Shown one piece after another: positions 1 to 11,930 of a stretch of DNA of 64,000 nt; the stretch's first letter is position 1, and each line of letters begins with the position of its first letter. A model generated the notes under the pieces. The model was not told where the DNA came from. It was given only the letters and a program-made list of their open reading frames with translations, and searched no databases. The stretch spans positions 20,775,728-20,839,727 of the forward strand of contig OY987229.1 of the NCBI GenBank assembly GCA_963920705.1, written 5' to 3'. The translations under genes and the position numbers were made by a program. This DNA is from Odiellus spinosus (Eukaryota; Arthropoda; Arachnida; Opiliones; Phalangiidae).

Positions 1-498
1 TCCTCCCTTGACTATGAACACTGAGTTTACTATTGTACAAGTTGATGAGAAGCTTGAGGCCGAAACTATACCTGATGATAAGCATGAGATTAAAACTAGA
101 GTCGATGAGAAGCTGGAGACTAAAACTAGAGTCGATGAGAAGCTGGAGACTAAAACTAGAGTTGATGAAGAACAGGAGGTTCAAAACAACTTATCTCAAA
201 AAATAACATTAGTGCCTGCGTCTTCTAATAGTCAAAGTCAAGAACATTTGTGGGATAGTTTATCTTTTCACACGGAAACTTTAGTGTCTTTCAAACCATT
301 GACTCCATTTGGCACGGAACTTGTGTTAGAAACTCCACCCATCCATGACGTTACTACAAAAGCTGATACTTTCCATTCCCTAACTCCAGACAGCATAATG
401 TCTATTCGGCCATTTACACCCTTCACTAGCCGCACTGATTCTACATTAGGTGATTTAAGAGTGGATGAGGAAATGGATATTCAAAATAGCTCGTAGAC
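1..498 (+). CDS. 3' end of an unidentified acidic repeat-containing protein (partial)
   Basis: An open frame covers the left edge and ends at the TAG at 496-498; the first ATG inside the window (position 11) need not be the true start. The product is hydrophilic and acidic. Its N-terminal part is made of ten-residue repeats of the form VDEKLETKTR (four units at 41-160). The C-terminal part has Ser/Thr/Pro-rich segments with a recurring pattern such as SFKPLTPFG and SIRPFTPFT. No catalytic motif, signal peptide or membrane segment is visible in the part present. I do not recognise a family. The frame could be the last exon of a longer gene to the left. Just after the stop lies a degraded copy of the same repeat, so the reading frame was probably once longer. 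Confidence 0.45.
41..160 (+). repeat. 30-bp in-frame coding tandem repeat, four units
   Basis: Units start at 41, 71, 101 and 131, each 30 bp. The last two units are identical (gtcgatgagaagctggagac followed by taaaactaga), while the first two are diverged. The length is a multiple of three, so copy-number change would keep the frame. A fifth partial unit (gttgatgaag) starts at 161. Confidence 0.85.
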
Positions 499-600
499 TA
501 ATAGTCAAAGTCAAGTGCAGTAGAACCTTTGTGGAATAGTTTATCACTTCACGCTGGAACTATAGTGGCTTTTGAACCAATTGACTATAATACACGGAGT
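499..600 (+). repeat. Decayed copy of an upstream coding segment, after the stop codon
   Basis: The sequence from about 499 matches the coding segment at about 221-305. The shared landmarks are aatagtcaaagtcaag, tttgtgg.atagtttatc, tttcac, gaaact.tagtg and accaattgact/accattgact. In this second copy the frame is broken by several stops. It reads as a once-coding repeat module left behind in what is now 3' flanking sequence. Confidence 0.7.
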
Positions 601-1138
601 TCACATTGGACGATTTACAATAACTTTTAAGAACAATAGATTAATGAAATTGATAAGATACCGAACAGTGCTACAAAGCTTTATTAGGTTAGATTACTTT
701 CCAACTAAACACTCAAATAGATTTTTGGAATTTATTTTAAACTTATAACCGAGCTTAGATCCTCACATTTAAGTCAATTTAAAACTGATTTAAAATTAAC
801 AATAATATTAGAATTAAAAAATAATACTTTTTAACTACGAGATATCAAACTCTCCACAGATGCTCGTTAAGCCTAAGATAATTGGTTTCTAGCTTAATAT
901 TAATTTACTTCTGGATAGCGCATATTAAAATTATAAGGAATGGAAAGAAAATCACTTGTCAATTTGCATTCTCCTTTATAAACGTGAAATATTAGTTTTT
1001 ATTCTTACATAAAATACTTGGCCAATAATTTACAGTTATATATATATATGGAAAAAGTTTTTTACAACCGAAAATTTTGCTCTTTTATAAATAATACAAA
1101 TATATTAGGGTTTGTATTAGTTTGAGACGTCGCACGAA
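601..1138. other. Non-coding spacer between the left-edge gene and the ADAM17-like gene
   Basis: AT-rich sequence with no supportable ORF on either strand. Part of it should be the 3' UTR of the minus-strand ADAM17-like gene. Confidence 0.6.
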
Positions 1139-4100
1139 TTATTCGTGTATTTTAAAACGTAGTAGTTTAGGAGGTTCTATGGTTGAAAAATTGGTTCTGA
1201 TCAATTGACCTCGTTGAAGAAGCTCCATAACCGCATCTTTTTCATATTTTTCTTCCGATTCCATTTTATTGGAAACTTCAACAATCATACTCATTGGTGT
1301 AAATGGAAATAGCACGGAAAGTCGGCTACATGTGTTCAACATTCTTTCGTGCATGGGAGGGGCCGTTACAAAATTCTCTTTTGCCTTTTCTACAGCTTCT
1401 TCAAAGTGAATGACTCTTTTCATAATTTGACGATGGCGTAAGAGTTCTCGAATGTAAGCGTAGATTAAATATATTGAAAGAATAGCCAGTAGAACGTAAA
1501 ACCAGTAGTTTTTCCAAAATTCTCGTTTATCTCCTCTACGAGGAAAACCAGTCACTTCGTCATTTAGAGGCTTCTCCGATATAGGTTTGCAGATGCCGTG
1601 GCTGTGTGAAATTGTGAAAGTTTAGGTCTTAAGTTTAAAAGTTAAAGTAGACACGTAACCTTACTCAATTCATGCCTTGTCAAATAGATCTCGCGACAAG
1701 GCCTGAATCGAGACAGGTTGCGTGTCTATTTTAAGCAAAAATAAGTATAAAACTTATGAACTTACCCTTCACATACGCCGTAACCATTCAGGCATGAGCT
1801 ACCTATAGGCTTGTTTAGAACTTTGTTTGGATCATTGGGTACTTTCAAATTCAGATCAAAATACGACCTACACTGTCCATCTTTTAAGCAACATAAGCGA
1901 CACTGATCAGATTTTGGTTTAAGACATTCACAATCCTGAAAATAACGTTGTTATTTAGTCTCAGAGAGGCTAACCGTTTAAATCATTTTAAAAATCAACC
2001 ATTAGTTTATTATCCTGGCATATAGTACTAGTGCATGAACCATTATGACAAGTCCTTGAGTCACCAGAACAAGAGTAGCCATTCCTTTTTGCCAAGTCAT
2101 TATATGGACAGTCCGCTTGCCCTCGACAATAAATGGCGTCTTTACATTCACTCCATTGGTCGCACAGCATTCCGTCACTTGGCTTTGCAATCTAAAAGTT
2201 AAATAGTCAAATGTTTGTAGTTGAAAAAGTTCGTTGAGGTCAATTCTAACCTGACACATATCAGTACAACAGCTTGATACCATGGGACTACATTGATAAC
2301 CGGATATTCTGTCGATCTTACAATCATACGCAAGGCAACATTTATCAAGGTGTGAACAAGTTTCTTCACTTCCACAGTCGCATTCTTCTCCGGAGTCGAT
2401 AATTCCATTTCCGCAAAGGGAGTCTACTAAATCCAATTTATTGTACCATTCCCCGAGGCAATGTCCTTTTGTAAATAACATTTAGTTAGTAAAGTTCTAC
2501 TAATAATCTACTCAAAATTTGTACCTTTATTCCGTATGACTGCATTCATTCTCATTAAATTGCATTCAGTGTAATACATAATATCTGGAAGAGGGGATGA
2601 AACACCTGCCATAGCAATTTTAGAGGCCTTGTTAATTCCGCTACATCCAGGGTCATCTGGAGAGTCATGTTGAGCGCCAAAACTGTGTCCAATCAGATGG
2701 AATAGGACTAACTGTACAGCCGCTGTTGGTAGATTTTCGTTATTGAATCTGAAATTTTAACTACGAATTAATGAATGAAGACTGATAACATTTTGTTGGC
2801 TGACAAAATTTTGGAGATGTGAGGAGACAATAGAGCTGATTTCTTGTTTACTTTTGGTTTATGATATTACCTATTTGTAACAAACAAGTTATTTAAACGA
2901 TGTTGTCCGTGGCCAGGATAATACTGATACGGAGCGCAGATACCGCCATCTGGGCCTTTCGGATTTGAACTCGCGACATAAGCCATTCCTAAAGTATGAT
3001 ACTCGTAGAAATCCCGGGAAGTAAAAGTGATGGTCAGACAAGATCTCTCTTTTCCATATTTGCTTAAATGTTTAAGAAACTCCAGCGGTTGAAGGGATCC
3101 ATCCTTAACCGGATTTCCCGGAGTATTTACACTACTAAAAATCTTCATATCTCTCATCTCTAGCTGAAAGCCATCTGGTTTATTATTGCCAACGAAGTCC
3201 TAAAAGTGAAATTATTTGTCAAGCTTCGAATTCAATTATAATCAAGGTATCATGTTCTCCGAAGAAGCCCCTAAACTACTGAACCATGAATTAATGGCTT
3301 TAATTCAATCTACCTCAAGATCATATTGAAGAAGCTTCAATTGGTTCTTGGCTACGTATATTCATTCATCATGGATACCTTTACTAAGAGTTCTCATCAA
3401 TTATGGCTTTGGATAAAACTAATTTCTTCAGATCAAATGGGACTTCTTGGACATGGGCCACCGGATGCCACCAATTTTCAAAATACAAACCAAATATTTG
3501 AAGTTCTCTGCAATTGGTGTAAATATTCTTCTTACTTCATGGCTCACAGAAATCCCAATTTTCTTGCAATATTCGTAAAACTTGTGATCAACTATAACTC
3601 TAATTTTGCACATGCGTTGGTTTTTGGATGGAGGAGGGACATTTGTGTCACGTTTATTTTTTCTTTTAGAATTATGCGATTTAGACAACATCTGCACTGA
3701 GTTTTTTAACTCTACGCTACTGACGAGGGTATTAAAGCCTTCAAAATGTAGAAACTTAGTTTCGAGATTACATCCAGATTTGAATTTAAGTTTGTCGCAC
3801 AAGTTATAAAGAAGGGTATCATATTCTAAGGGTCTTTCTTCGGAAATCTTTAAATCTGATAAAGATTCTATTCCATTGCTTTGTAATTTGTTAGCAGAAA
3901 TTGATAGCCTACTTGGTACACTTGGCTTTGAAAAGTCTGATTCCAAGGTGAGATTCTTTTCAAAAGCCTTAGATTTGTTTGGAAAAGCCATTTCATAAAG
4001 CGTTTCTGAACTTTTAGTGTTGTTACACGTGGCATAGTTATAAATTATACTGTCATTTTTAAAATTGTTTGCTTTTGATAAAAGTGGAAATGAGAAGATG

Positions 4101-4210
4101 CATATATAGAACAAAACCAAACACGCAAAGGGACCAGATTGTCTTGCAGTTGACCAAATGTTTGAAGTATTTATAATTTCAAAGACATTCATTTTGCAGC
4201 TGTGATGCAC
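1139..4210 (-). CDS. ADAM17/TACE-like transmembrane metalloprotease homologue, catalytic Glu replaced by Leu
   Basis: Eight coding exons, written high to low: 4210-3536, 3346-3314 (33-nt microexon), 3199-2871, 2748-2525, 2465-2251, 2191-2000, 1935-1766, 1601-1139, joining to 2301 nt (766 aa). In order: a hydrophobic signal segment, a prodomain, a furin-type site RKNKR just before CKIRVIVDHKFYEY, the metalloprotease domain, a disintegrin domain (CGNGIIDSGEECDCG), a Cys-rich membrane-proximal domain (DCECLKPKSDQCRLCC), a membrane segment (YWFYVLLAILSIYLIYAYI) and a tail of about 110 residues. The membrane-proximal fold and the CLTITFTSRDF...LGMAYV segment point to ADAM17 rather than classical ADAMs. 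The zinc motif (2664-2699) reads HLIGHSFGAQHD where active family members have HExGHNxGxxHD: the three His remain and the general-base Glu is Leu. It is predicted to be a catalytically dead paralogue acting by binding. The microexon join is inferred. The alternative start MNVFE lies six codons downstream. Confidence 0.85.
1649..1727. repeat. Long imperfect inverted repeat (foldback element) in an ADAM intron
   Basis: The left arm, 1649-1681, starts agacacgtaacc and ends atgccttgtc. The right arm, 1695-1727, is its near-complement, starting gacaaggcctgaatcg and ending tgcgtgtct. About 33 bp pair with a few mismatches around a 13-nt loop, and weaker pairing continues outward (ttaaagta against tattttaa). 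It lies wholly within the intron 1602-1765. It resembles a small foldback MITE, but I see no clear target duplication. Confidence 0.65.
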
Positions 4211-5282
4211 TAGCCAGATTGGTTTTGATGTAAAAGTTTTTAGACTTTAATTGGTGGAAGAGTAGATACTCTAATGTTGTATTTTTCTTAAATTATTCAA
4301 AGTACATTAATTAATATTAATTACCTTAGTAAATTAACTTCAATACTGCAGATGTTAGGACCATGGTTTTGACATTTAGGACATTTTTACCAGTTCGAAA
4401 AGACCCGCCGAAAGTTTATTAGCAGTCGTCTGCTTGTGTTAAAGACCGTCTGCGACGTGGAGTAATAATTCTCGTTACTGGAGGAGCAGTAAGAGATAGA
4501 AATTTAGGAAGCCTTTAAAATTAAAATTGTACACTAATGGCGTTTCCGAAGAGTAGATTTAGATTTGATATAGATATTTATTTCTAGGCAGAGCCAGTTC
4601 AATAACGAATCCCTTAAAATGAGTTTTGACACTGAGAGTATCTAAGAGTAAACAAAGTCGTTCTGCTCTCATATATTCAAGTTTTTTGAGTAGTTGCCTT
4701 ATTCTGTAACCAATCTAGTTTTCGATCGCTCAAAAATATTTAACTCGTTGATTGGTGTTTAATTTCTGTCAATACAAAAGTATCAGTTATATCGTCTGCC
4801 TTATACTAGGGAAATAGTCTACATACATCATATAAGTATTGATCAACCTTCAAGAGAGGTTTCGTCCCTCGCTATAAAGAGCCTAACCTATTTTGGGTAT
4901 AGACCCTACTCTCGATACTCGTCTGAAGCTATCTGAAAATCGTGTGCGGAAACTCTCTAGTTTTCTATTTTTATTCTTTGCTTGGAGGTATATACGCTCT
5001 TTATGGCGAAGTGCCAAACTCAGTTTTCTTTTACGTAGATCAATGTACTGGAAAAGTTGAATTTTCATTGGTAGCTAACATGAAACCTTTTTCTATTAGT
5101 TAAGTTTCAAAAGTACCGCTACCAGGACAATAGTCAACTTCAACAATGCTCGACTCCTATGAAGTTTAACAAGGCACGAGCGGCTTGGATGTTGTTTTTT
5201 ACTATTATTCTTTGTCATTGACATAATCATAAATACACTCTTGAAGCTAGCAAACATTTTGGCTGTAGGTCACTGAAAACGA

Positions 5283-5419
5283 GATAAGAGATAGAACTAC
5301 GAAGCGACCGGTCGAGGGCGGAGCTGAGCGCCTTTCCACGCGCTAGGCTTCAAACGCCTTCGACATGTGCTGCGAGCAAATGAAATCAAGCCCACGACCG
5401 GTCGCATCGATAAGAGATA
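5283..5419. mobile_element. Small GC-rich MITE-like element with 11-bp flanking direct repeats
   Basis: A perfect 11-bp direct repeat GATAAGAGATA sits at 5283-5293 and 5409-5419. Between them is a GC-rich 115-bp segment, unlike the AT-rich surroundings. Near each of its ends is the palindromic word GCGACCGGTCG (5304-5314) or its complement CGACCGGTCGC (5394-5404), and the two ends can be aligned as imperfect terminal inverted repeats. This fits a short non-autonomous insertion with target-site duplication. No coding capacity. Confidence 0.5.
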
Positions 5420-5614
5420 AGCAGTATTGAAGGACGGGCATTCCTAGACTGAAGAAGACTTTACGAAGTCGAAAGCTTTCTCGACACAGTTACAGTTTTT
5501 ATCAATAAAAACTTAACTCCATCTTCTTCCTTTTATAAACATTTTTAAATATTACTTTACCATGGACTCTTATATTAGAAAATTCAACGTTAATAACATT
5601 CCTAGTGTATTCTT

Positions 5615-5668
5615 GGTTATAGCATAAGCTTATTACCTATTATTAGGTAATAGGCTTATGGTTATAGC
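5615..5668. mobile_element. 36-bp palindrome flanked by 9-bp direct repeats
   Basis: GGTTATAGC occurs at 5615-5623 and again at 5660-5668. The 36 bases between them form a hairpin: 5624-5638 (ataagcttattacct) pairs with 5645-5659 (aggtaataggcttat) with one mismatch and a 6-nt loop. A palindrome bounded by perfect direct repeats looks like a minimal insertion with its target duplication, or the footprint of a larger one. Confidence 0.45.
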
Positions 5669-5944
5669 AAATAGCTTCATTATAAAAGACTAAATAAGGA
5701 AGTGGTTAATGGTGGCAATTTGAATACTTTCCTGAATTGTTGTGATCAAATGCGGTCCACCACGTTATTGCTAATTGGTGGATGAGATAATTGCGTAATA
5801 GTTGAAGATATTATTTGTGTAACCATCAGTAACGACAACGTTCAGAGCAAAGCCGAGATCAAATTAATTTTCTTATAAACTTTTATTTTTACGTATATAG
5901 TAAAACAATTGTGCACGACATAAGACAAAGCAAAAAAATGTATT

Positions 5945-5950
5945 TTTATT
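5945..5950 (-). terminator. Candidate poly(A) signal of the actin gene
   Basis: AATAAA on the minus strand (tttatt on plus), about 220 bp after the actin stop codon. Confidence 0.4.
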
Positions 5951-6171
5951 AATTTAAAATACAATTCAGTGCCAATTCCAGGACTTAGTCCAGGGGGCGA
6001 TTTTTACATCAGATCTAAAAGGCACTTAGGGGAGTTGTTTTTTTTTTACGGGGGATAGGCAAAATATTTTGTTTTTCGCGTCTCAGGGGGAATAATCGCC
6101 TCAAATCTCCCCCTTCGTATCCCCCAGCGATATAAATTATAATAAATATAACAGTACGGAACTTAAGATGT

Positions 6172-8194
<2,023 letters not shown>

Positions 8195-8912
8195 TTACGG
8201 CCTGAAATGACATAGAAAAACGTACCTTAAGTTACGCGAAGCAGAATCGTTTCGCGACTTATGGACAACCGTCCCTAAAGAAGATCAATGACCCATCGTT
8301 TCGGATTTAAAATTTCTTCGTCGCGGTTAATTTGAAAACCTGAAAGGCTCTTGTTCAGCCCCAGGTGTTCGAGTAATCTAATAATTACTATTAAATAAGT
8401 TTAAAATAAGAGCTTCAATAATTTCTGTTTCTATTTGAAGCGGGGGAGCATTGGCCCATCTTAAAGGATGGCTTTTTCAATAAGCTAGTTTTATTCGCGA
8501 GCCCTCGTAGTCTAGTATAATCATATCGGGTTTAAGATTTTAAAAGCTAAGTCTTCGCGTACCGTTTAAGCAACGAGCGAAATTGCGTTCCGTCTAGACA
8601 AGGTAGCTTCCTCTCCACGAAATGAGAGTACCGTCGGAAGCTCGCGACCCGCGGATTGGGATGCTCCTAAAATAGATTGCGCGTGAGAGAAAGAGAGGGT
8701 TTTCAAATTTGGCAACGGAGCCAAGCATCTCCCTAAATGGAGAGAAGAGGACCCCACTAGAGACATTCCGAAAGGTTCTATTTGACGACGGTTTCCCCTC
8801 CCCCTTCTAACGGGGGGTCCCCAAGGGGGTGATTACCCTAAGATCTTACAAAATATTAAAAAAAGGGACTAAAATATCGCTCTAACATAAGGACTCGAAA
8901 TATCCGCTGGAA

Positions 8913-8984
8913 GACGCGTTCCTGTCAATGGTAGCGTAGATCATTCCTTTTAAGGAAGTTGTAGGACGAAGCCATTGACGCGTC
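8913..8984. repeat. Nested imperfect palindrome
   Basis: The outer arms gacgcg...tcaatgg (8913-8931) and ccattgacgcgtc (8972-8984) are complementary apart from an insertion. The centre tccttttaagga is itself palindromic. It lies in the CpG-richer segment upstream of actin. Confidence 0.45.
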
Positions 8985-9374
8985 CCGAACAGTCCCGGAT
9001 CGCCACTCGCGATTTTGGACTGTCCTGGACAAAGGCTTTCGACCCAGAGAAAAGTATTTGGAATAAAACGGTACTAACTGGAACATTGTCTCAGTTTTCA
9101 CGTTTTTAATCCTAATAGTTTCTTTTAAGAAACCTCGGGTAGATAAACTTTAAGTTCCTTACAAGGAAAAGATCAAACCGTTTTACCGAAGATCCGAAAT
9201 CTAATCTTTTTCCGCTCGGAAGTGGGTTTTAAAATCCAATTGGACACTTCAATCGCGATATATCGTAAACCCGCGAGATAATTTCGAAGGGAAGAGAAGA
9301 CTATCCGTGGCTGTTGCGCGTTTCCGTTAAGGGTAATCCGGTTGAAAATCCTATCTTTGCGTACCGAACACTGG

Positions 9375-9566
9375 GGTGCTCCTTTTCCGAGATAAACAAA
9401 GTGGCGCTGTCGGAACGATTCTGCTCCGGCAAGTAACAAGTACGAAAGTGAACGCTAGATGCGGAGGACCGACCGTTTTCTACTTGAGCTTTTCGTGACG
9501 TAGTTTGGCCCGCCCTCTTCGTGATCTTTTTTTCTCTCGTTCGGATCTGCTCGCAAGCCCTTATAA
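9375..9566 (-). promoter_or_regulatory. Speculative actin core promoter and 5' non-coding exon (minus strand)
   Basis: On the minus strand a TATA-like element ACTTATAAGG (around 9557-9566) is followed about 30 bp later by sequence starting near 9527 that contains a GC box (gagggcgggcc) and tacgtcac. It then reaches a possible donor (TTCG|GTACGC) near 9374. That would give a 5' exon of about 150 nt joined across about 1.2 kb to the acceptor before the actin ATG. This is inference only. TTATAAGTA also reads as a TATA element on the plus strand. Confidence 0.2.
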
Positions 9567-11639
9567 GTAGTGCCTCGCGCCAAAACTACAGTCTGAAGAC
9601 GGGTGGAAAGCTACCCTTACATAGACTGGAAGGTCGAATATGCCACGCTAGGCTCTCGCTTCTATCCGCTTTTCCTAGCTTCAGAGTCACCGAATCCCAT
9701 AGCGGCTACCAAGTAAATCACATTTTTCCCGCTTTCCACGAGACGCACGTGGAGGACGAGGCCTTGGTACATTTTATCGTTTTTCAGGGATTCCCTATTA
9801 TATCTCGATTCCAAACTCTTCAACGGTCGCGCGTGGTACCTACTATCGTTATCCGCCCCTTTGATGACTGAGACAATATACCATTTCGATATAAGCATTC
9901 GAATAGAGTTAGTTTATAGTTTTCTTAACGAAGATTGAATTAAGTTAAATTTTGAACTGGTTGGGTATGTTTCTGTTAAAGCGAGTGAATTTAATTTATT
10001 CCTGAGCCAAGTTTGATTTCCAATTATTAAATTTCCTCAATACGCTAGGTTGTTTACTTTCCATATTTATGCGCTTCTGATATCGCTATTTCTCTTAATT
10101 TCCGTTCAAACGAGGTCAGAAACATTGCCGACCTAAAAGGCTCGTTCAAAAGGTTATTTAGCTTCTGTTGACAAGATAAAAATTGAAATTAGGTACTATT
10201 TACGTGACTGTAATGTACGTTTGCTAATAAAATGGGTGAGTTTCCGAAATATATGAAATTATTTGAAATATTTTAAAAACCTTGGATAAACTAGCGTAGA
10301 AAACGTTAATTTCATGATGTCTATATATGCGGCTGTTATTTTTGGATAGGGAAATTTTAGTTTGCTACCCAAAATAAACTCCTCGCAGACAATACACCTT
10401 TTCAAAGTCCCGCGCCTGCGCCATAAGTAGGATGTTGCCTGTAGAGACTGTAGATTTTTACGCAAGTCATTCCCAAATTGGTTTATTTTAGTTCTACCTT
10501 TGAGTTTGCGTAATTTCCCTTTCGAAATAACACCTAAAGTACAATATTTAACTCTTAAGTATGCCTATTAAGCTTTATTGGACGAAAAGGTGAGAATTGA
10601 TTTCACCTCGTCTGCATAAACACCTTTTTTCTCCATGCAACTGCAAGTATTTCCATGTATCTCATTGATGTGGTCGGTAGTGGAAAAAGGTCTAGATATT
10701 CATCATGGAAAAAGGCTTTATGGCATACTTATGTTTAATTATAATACTTATGATAACACGAATGCTCGATTCAACGCGCTTAATTGAGATATACGCTTTT
10801 CGTAATAAATAGTGTAAATAAAAACTGACACCTGGTGGTCGGGAGTAGAAATTCGATCTTTGATGTTCGCTTAGTTGTAACGAATGATTTTAAGGGTTGG
10901 AGTCCATTGAATAAATTAAATAAGTTATTTCATATAATCCGCAAGATGTCTCTAACTTCGCTTTAAAAACTAGAAGCGTCGTAAAGGGATAATAAAGACT
11001 AATTCGAATCAAATCATTAACAAAACTCACCAAAAGTTTTCTCTTCAATAAACCTGCGATTTGAGTTCATTAAGCCTAATTCCATATCATAAAATTTACT
11101 GCTTTTTGAACAGTGTTAGTGCGCGCTCTTTGATGAGTCCTGTCATTTTTATTAATTAATATTTTTTAATTTGTCTGTAATTAACGTCCGGTGATTATAG
11201 GAATATTTTGACTCATAATCGATTAAAAATAATATTTTACTATTTTTCATTATCCCTTTAAAACAATGAAAGAGGCATTTCCGTGTTGGCATAGACCAAA
11301 AAACATTAAATAACAAAATTTTGGAAATAAGCCTATCATTTTCGTAAGAAATGCCTCCACCACTAAGGACAATAAAAGATTTTAGTCGCTCTGACGAATC
11401 ACGAGGTAGCTTCGAATCAATTCCTTTAGAGATACTATTTACGTTTGTATGACGTTTCATTTCTACGTCATATTTCATCTATTGTTACTCTCAATGGTAT
11501 CGTTGAACCAAACCCTTATTAGTTGCTCAATTTCTTGTTTATCTTTTCCAATTAATTTTATTTTGAACGATGGTTAACTACCCTTAGCTTTTAATATTGA
11601 AATAAGGTTTATATTTAGCTCTTAACATTAAACATAATC

Positions 11640-11930
11640 TTAAGGTAAACTTTTCCTTTAAAACCCAAAAATATTAAGTGATCTATTCCTTTGAAATCAA
11701 CGATTTTTTTTGGTAAACTTTTCCTTTAAACCAAATAATATTTAGGTAAACTAAAGATGTACTATTCCTTTAATTTTAACCTAAAATCACGTAAGATAAA
11801 CTATTTCTTTAATTTTAACCTAATTATTGAAGATTAAATGTTCATTTAAAACCGAAATAAAGTTGAATTACTCCCATAAAACCCAAATAAATTTAAAATA
11901 TCCCTTTATAACTCGAAAATATATCTAGGA
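11640..11930. repeat. Degenerate AT-rich repeat cluster
   Basis: Variants of taaacttttcctttaaa (11645, 11715) and of ctttaattttaaccta (about 11768 and 11808) recur at irregular spacing. No open frame. Confidence 0.4.

Larger units (their letters stand above)
4211..5944. other. Intergenic region between ADAM17-like and actin
   Basis: No supportable gene. The proximal part should hold the ADAM17-like promoter (minus strand). Two short insertion-like structures lie in it, at 5283-5419 and 5615-5668, and are listed separately. Confidence 0.6.

Noticed and set aside
3314-3536. Apparent frameshift in the ADAM17-like protease domain, suggesting a pseudogene
   Set aside because: The frame ends exactly at a strong GTAAGA donor, and a 33-nt exon plus the following exons restore an open 2301-nt frame, so an intron explains it better.
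3326-3700. 124-codon plus-strand ORF
   Set aside because: It is the antisense shadow of the ADAM17-like prodomain and microexon region.
8500-8570. tRNA-like stretch (ctcgtagtctagtataatca, similar to a Glu tRNA D-arm)
   Set aside because: No B-box, no acceptor stem and no anticodon arm could be found.
10983-11003. About 21-bp word aaagggataat.aagact.at, also found at 18285-18305
   Set aside because: Too short on its own, with no extended match around it, to call a repeat family from two copies.
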